Positions 13,736 to 16,909 of a DNA stretch of 16,909 bases are shown here, piece after piece. Position numbers and translations under genes: made by a program. Every line of letters begins with the position of its first letter. Positions within the stretch are counted from its first letter, which is position 1. The DNA is from an uncultured Collinsella sp. Lineage in GTDB: Bacteria; Actinomycetota; Coriobacteriia; Coriobacteriales; Coriobacteriaceae. Under the pieces are notes generated by a model that worked only from the letters and a program-made list of their open reading frames with translations, was not told where the DNA came from and did no database searches. The stretch lies in the NCBI GenBank assembly GCA_900547855.1, contig URIK01000021.1:1-16909 (forward strand). Reading direction: 5' to 3'.

Positions 13736-15249
13736 TGGCGCAGAGCTTCGATTCCCTTACCGCCGCCCAGATCGCCGCGGGCGTTGCCGCCGGCGACTTT
13801 ACCGCTACCGAGGTGGCCCAGGCCTCCCTTGCCGCCATCGAGGCACGCGAGGGCGGGGTCCAGGCATTCCTGCAGGTGGCGCCCGAGCTCGCGCTCGAGG
13901 CCGCTGCGCGCGTGGATGCCGACCGTGCCGCAGGCAAGCTGCTGCCCCCGCTCGCAGGCGTGCCGCTGGCCATCAAGGACAACATGAACCTCGTGGGCAC
14001 GCGCACCACCTGCGCTTCCCGCATGCTCGGGGACTACCAGAGCGTTTACACCGCCACCTGCGTCCAGCGCATGCTCGATGCCGGCTGCCTGCCCATGGGC
14101 AAGGCCAACATGGACGAGTTTGCCTTTGGCAGCTCCACCGAGAGCTCGGCCTTCCACCGCACCAACAACCCCTGGGATACCGAGCGCGTGCCCGGCGGCT
14201 CCTCGGGCGGCTCCGCTGCCGCCGTCGCCGCGGGCGAGGTCGCGCTCTCGCTGGGCTCGGACACCGGCGGCTCCATTCGCCAACCGGCGTCGCTGTGCGG
14301 CGTGGTGGGCTTTAAGCCCACGTATGGCGCCGTGAGCCGTTACGGCGTGGTTGCCTTTGGCTCGTCGCTCGACCAGGTGGGCCCCTTTGGCCGCACGGTC
14401 GAGGATGTCGCGCTGGCCATGAACGCGCTTACCGGCGCGGGCCACGATCCGTACGACTGCACCAGCCAGGATTGCGCTGTCGACTTTACCGAGCATCTCA
14501 ACGACAGCATCGAGGGTAAGCGCGTGGGCATCATCCCCGCGTTTATGGAGGCCGAGGGCCTGACGCCCGAGGTCAAGGTCGCTGTTCAGCGCGCCGCCCA
14601 GGAGCTGCAGAACCAGGGCGCCGAGCTGGTCGAGGTCGACCTGCCGCACCTGGACGCCGCCATCGCCGCCTACTACGTCATCGGCCCGGCCGAGGCGTTC
14701 TCCAACCTGGCCCGTTTCGACGGCATTCGCTACGGCTACCAGGAGGAGCGCTGCGCCAACCTGTCCGACCAGAGCTCGCTTTCGCGTGCCCATGGCTTTG
14801 GCGCCGAGGCCAAGCGCCGTCAGATGCTCGGCGCCTACTTGCTGAGCTCGGGCGTCTACGACAAGTACTACTACGCTGCGCAAAAGGCCCGCACGCTTAT
14901 CACGCAGGACTACGACGCCGCGTATGCCAAGGTGGATACCATCCTCATGCCCGCCTCGCCGCGCACGGCCTTTAAGTTTGGCGAGATCAGCGACCCCACG
15001 CAGATGTATCTCTCCGACCTGTACACCATTTCGCTCAACATCTGCGGCAACGGTGGTATCTCGGTGCCGCTGGGCCTGGGCGAGGATACTAAACTGCCCG
15101 TTTCTGCCCAGCTGGTTGGTCCGGCCTTTAAGGACCGTCAGCTGCTCACGTTTGCCCGCGCCCTGGAGCGCGGCTTTGCCGATACCGCCACGGGTGCGCC
15201 CGCGCTTTCCGTCGCGCCCGATTTTGCCGGGAAGGGAGGCGAGCTGTAA
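13735..15249 (+). CDS. gatA: Asp/Glu-tRNA amidotransferase subunit A (amidase)
   Basis: This 504-aa amidase-signature protein has a usual GatA length. The Ser-cisSer-Lys triad is visible: K81 in L-A-I-K-D-N-M, S156 in P-G-G-S-S-G-G-S, and S180 in D-T-G-G-S-I-R-Q-P. GatA hydrolyses glutamine to release ammonia, which travels to GatB for amidation of Glu-tRNA(Gln) or Asp-tRNA(Asn) in the cytoplasm. Both junctions are 1-nt TAATG overlaps (with gatC at 13735 and gatB at 15249), so the three subunits should be translated as one coupled unit. Presence of gatCAB predicts that GlnRS and/or AsnRS is missing from this genome. Confidence 0.97.
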   Translation: MAQSFDSLTAAQIAAGVAAGDFTATEVAQASLAAIEAREGGVQAFLQVAPELALEAAARVDADRAAGKLLPPLAGVPLAIKDNMNLVGTRTTCASRMLGDYQSVYTATCVQRMLDAGCLPMGKANMDEFAFGSSTESSAFHRTNNPWDTERVPGGSSGGSAAAVAAGEVALSLGSDTGGSIRQPASLCGVVGFKPTYGAVSRYGVVAFGSSLDQVGPFGRTVEDVALAMNALTGAGHDPYDCTSQDCAVDFTEHLNDSIEGKRVGIIPAFMEAEGLTPEVKVAVQRAAQELQNQGAELVEVDLPHLDAAIAAYYVIGPAEAFSNLARFDGIRYGYQEERCANLSDQSSLSRAHGFGAEAKRRQMLGAYLLSSGVYDKYYYAAQKARTLITQDYDAAYAKVDTILMPASPRTAFKFGEISDPTQMYLSDLYTISLNICGNGGISVPLGLGEDTKLPVSAQLVGPAFKDRQLLTFARALERGFADTATGAPALSVAPDFAGKGGEL

Positions 15250-16861
15250 TGAAGGAGCTTTCCGAGGTCCTGCAGGATTGGGAGGCCGTGATCGGCCTGG
15301 AGATCCATACCGAGCTCACCGCACTCGATACCAAGATGTTCTGCAACTGCAAGCTCAGCCACGATGACGAGCCCAACGCCAACGTGTGCCCGGTATGCCT
15401 GGGCCTGCCCGGTGCCCTGCCGGTGCCCAACAAGCGCGCCATCGAGAGCATCGTCAAGGCCGGTCTCGCCACCAACTGCGAGATTCAGCGCCACTCGATG
15501 TTCTACCGCAAGCACTACTTCTATCCCGATATGGCCAAGAACTTCCAGACCACGCAGGGTCCGGTCGCCTTTGCCATGTACGGTCACCTGGATCTGGACG
15601 TGACCGGTCGCGGTGCCGCCGAGCGCCCCGACTGCGCGTTTGGCGAGGCCGAGGCCCAGAGCCTGGCGAGCGCTTCGGCCAACGCCGAGGGCCTGTCCAC
15701 GTCCATGACGTCGACCATGCGCGAGGGCAATCAGCGCGCCGGCCATCTGGCTAGCTATGATGCGTCCAACCTGCAGATGCCCGAGCGCCGCGAGGACGGT
15801 TCCTACACGGTGCCCATTCGCATCCTGCGTATCCACATGGAGGAGGACGCCGCCAAGATGGTGCACGTGGGCGGCGCCGAGGGCCGCATTACCGCCGCGG
15901 CCGAGTCGCTCGTCGACTACAACCGCTGCGGCACGCCGCTGATTGAGCTCGTTACCGAGCCCGACCTGCGCACGCCCGAGGAAGCGCGTCTGTTTATGGA
16001 AAAGCTCCGTCGCATTTTTGTGACGCTGGGCATTTCCGACTGCTCCATGGAGAAGGGCTCCATGCGCTGCGACGGAAATGTGTCACTGCGCCGCCGCGGC
16101 GAGACCAAGCTGGGCACCAAGACCGAGCTCAAGAACCTCAACTCGTTTAAGAGCCTGCACGACGGTCTAGCCTACGAGATCTGCCGTCAGGCCGAGGTGC
16201 TCGAGGAGGGCGGCATCATCTATCAGGAGACCCGCCACTGGGAGCCTAGTCGCAAGCGTACCGTGGTTATGCGTGTGAAGGAGACGGCCGACGACTATCG
16301 CCTGTTCCCCGATCCCGACCTGGCGCCGTTCGATCTGGACGACGAGTTCATCGACCGCTGTCGTGGCGAGATTCCCGAGCTGCCCGATGCCAAGCGTGCC
16401 CGTTTTGAGGCCGACTTTGGCATTAAGACGGCCGACGCCGAGCAGATTGCTGGCGACCCCGAGTTTGCCGACTTCTTTGAGGCCGCCGCTGCCGGTATGG
16501 CTGGCAAGGAGGCCCAGACGGTCGCAAACCTGCTGGTGAACGAGATGATCGCCTACCTTAAGGGCGCGGGTGTGTCGCTCACCGAGTCCGGCATCACGCC
16601 GGCTCAGGTAACAGCGCTGGCTAAGCTGCTGGCAACCGATGCCATCAGCTCCAACCAGGCGCACGAGGTCTTTGAGGCCATGGCCCAGACCGGCGACGAC
16701 CCCAACAAGATCGTCGACGAGCGCGGCATGCGTCAGGTGAGCGACGCCGGCGCGCTGCAGCCGATCGTGGACGAGGTGCTGGCTAACTGTGCCGATCAGG
16801 CGCAGCAGTATCGTGACGGCAACCAGAAGGTCATCGGCTTTTTGGTGGGCCAGTGCATGAA
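15249..16861 (+). CDS. gatB: Asp/Glu-tRNA amidotransferase subunit B, 3'-truncated by contig end
   Basis: The frame is open from ATG 15249 to the adapter junction; about 537 codons are genomic and perhaps 20-30 C-terminal residues are missing. The family opening V-I-G-L-E-I-H-T-E-L is followed by a zinc-type C-x-C ... C-P-V-C-L-G-L-P-G cluster, F-Y-R-K-H-Y-F-Y-P-D, H-M-E-E-D at about residues 196-200, and E-L-V-T-E-P-D. The C-terminal YqeY-like tRNA-binding region includes A-N-L-L-V-N-E-M and I-G-F-L-V-G-Q. GatB activates the tRNA-bound carboxylate with ATP and amidates it using ammonia from GatA. Between G112 and V188 the protein has about 55-65 more residues than the usual short loop, rich in Ala, Ser and Glu. 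No stop is reached before the contig ends, so automatic annotation may append an adapter-encoded tail. Confidence 0.95.
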
Positions 16862-16909
16862 CTGTCTCTTATACACATCTCCGAGCCCACGAGACGCTCA
16901 TGAATCTCG
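16862..16909. other. Illumina Nextera adapter and index contamination
   Basis: CTGTCTCTTATACACATCT (16862-16880) is the Tn5 mosaic end. CCGAGCCCACGAGAC (16881-16895) is the i7-side Nextera adapter. GCTCATGA (16896-16903) has the form of an 8-nt i7 index, and ATCTCG (16904-16909) is the start of the P7 sequence. The block is synthetic and should be trimmed. The first C may also be genomic by chance. Confidence 0.98.

Noticed and set aside
13690..14883. 397-aa minus-strand frame opposite gatA
   Set aside because: It is a shadow of a high-GC essential gene whose plus-strand catalytic motifs are complete.

Overview
The window is a contig from a high-GC Gram-positive bacterium. Gene content (GatCAB amidotransferase, TypA/BipA, a BFN-domain protein, an LPXTG/sortase-C pilus locus), GC-rich codon use in the core genes and strong purine-rich ribosome binding sites suggest a gut Coriobacteriia, most likely Collinsella or a close relative. 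The taxonomic call is inference, made without a database search. Both contig ends look technical. The left edge starts inside a tRNA-Ile gene, at exactly the last 55 nt of a repeat present intact at 225-279. The right edge (16862-16909) is Illumina/Nextera transposase adapter plus index, not genomic DNA.

Layout. 1-323: tRNA-Ile(GAU, truncated), hairpin terminator, tRNA-Ala(UGC), tRNA-Ile(GAU), terminator. 439-1809: three tightly spaced genes for a bifunctional-nuclease (BFN/DUF151) protein, a small two-TM membrane protein and an acidic protein I do not recognise. 1927-3765: typA (bipA), a translational GTPase, ending at a strong terminator directly followed by a REP-like hairpin. 3857-4191: AT-rich non-coding region, the likely control region of the pilus locus. 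4192-11443: three LPXTG-type surface proteins, namely a 1234-aa probable tip adhesin, a 554-aa ancillary or basal pilin starting at an overlapping GTG, and a 593-aa SpaH/EbpB-like probable backbone pilin. A strong terminator follows. 11749-11898: a 49-aa membrane microprotein with its own RBS and terminator. 12160-13098: class C (pilin-polymerising) sortase. 13099-13423: non-coding region with REP-like palindromes, a 17-bp inverted repeat, GC-rich tandem repeats and the gat promoter. 13424-16861: gatC-gatA-gatB with 1-nt TAATG overlaps; gatB is cut near its C-terminus.

How the genes work together. The three surface proteins carry signal peptides, isopeptide-forming Ig-like domains and C-terminal sorting signals (LPEAG, MPSTG, LPLTG). 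They would be exported, cleaved and linked into a covalent pilus by the sortase at 12160-13098. The sortase and a microprotein sit in separate transcription units after a terminator, so assembly enzyme and subunits may be regulated independently. The 554-aa pilin gene is compositionally mosaic: its central block is much richer in GC than its ends and its neighbours. This suggests recombination between pilin alleles. GatCAB makes Gln-tRNA(Gln) and/or Asn-tRNA(Asn) by transamidation; its GatB has a roughly 55-65-residue insertion not expected from the usual family architecture.
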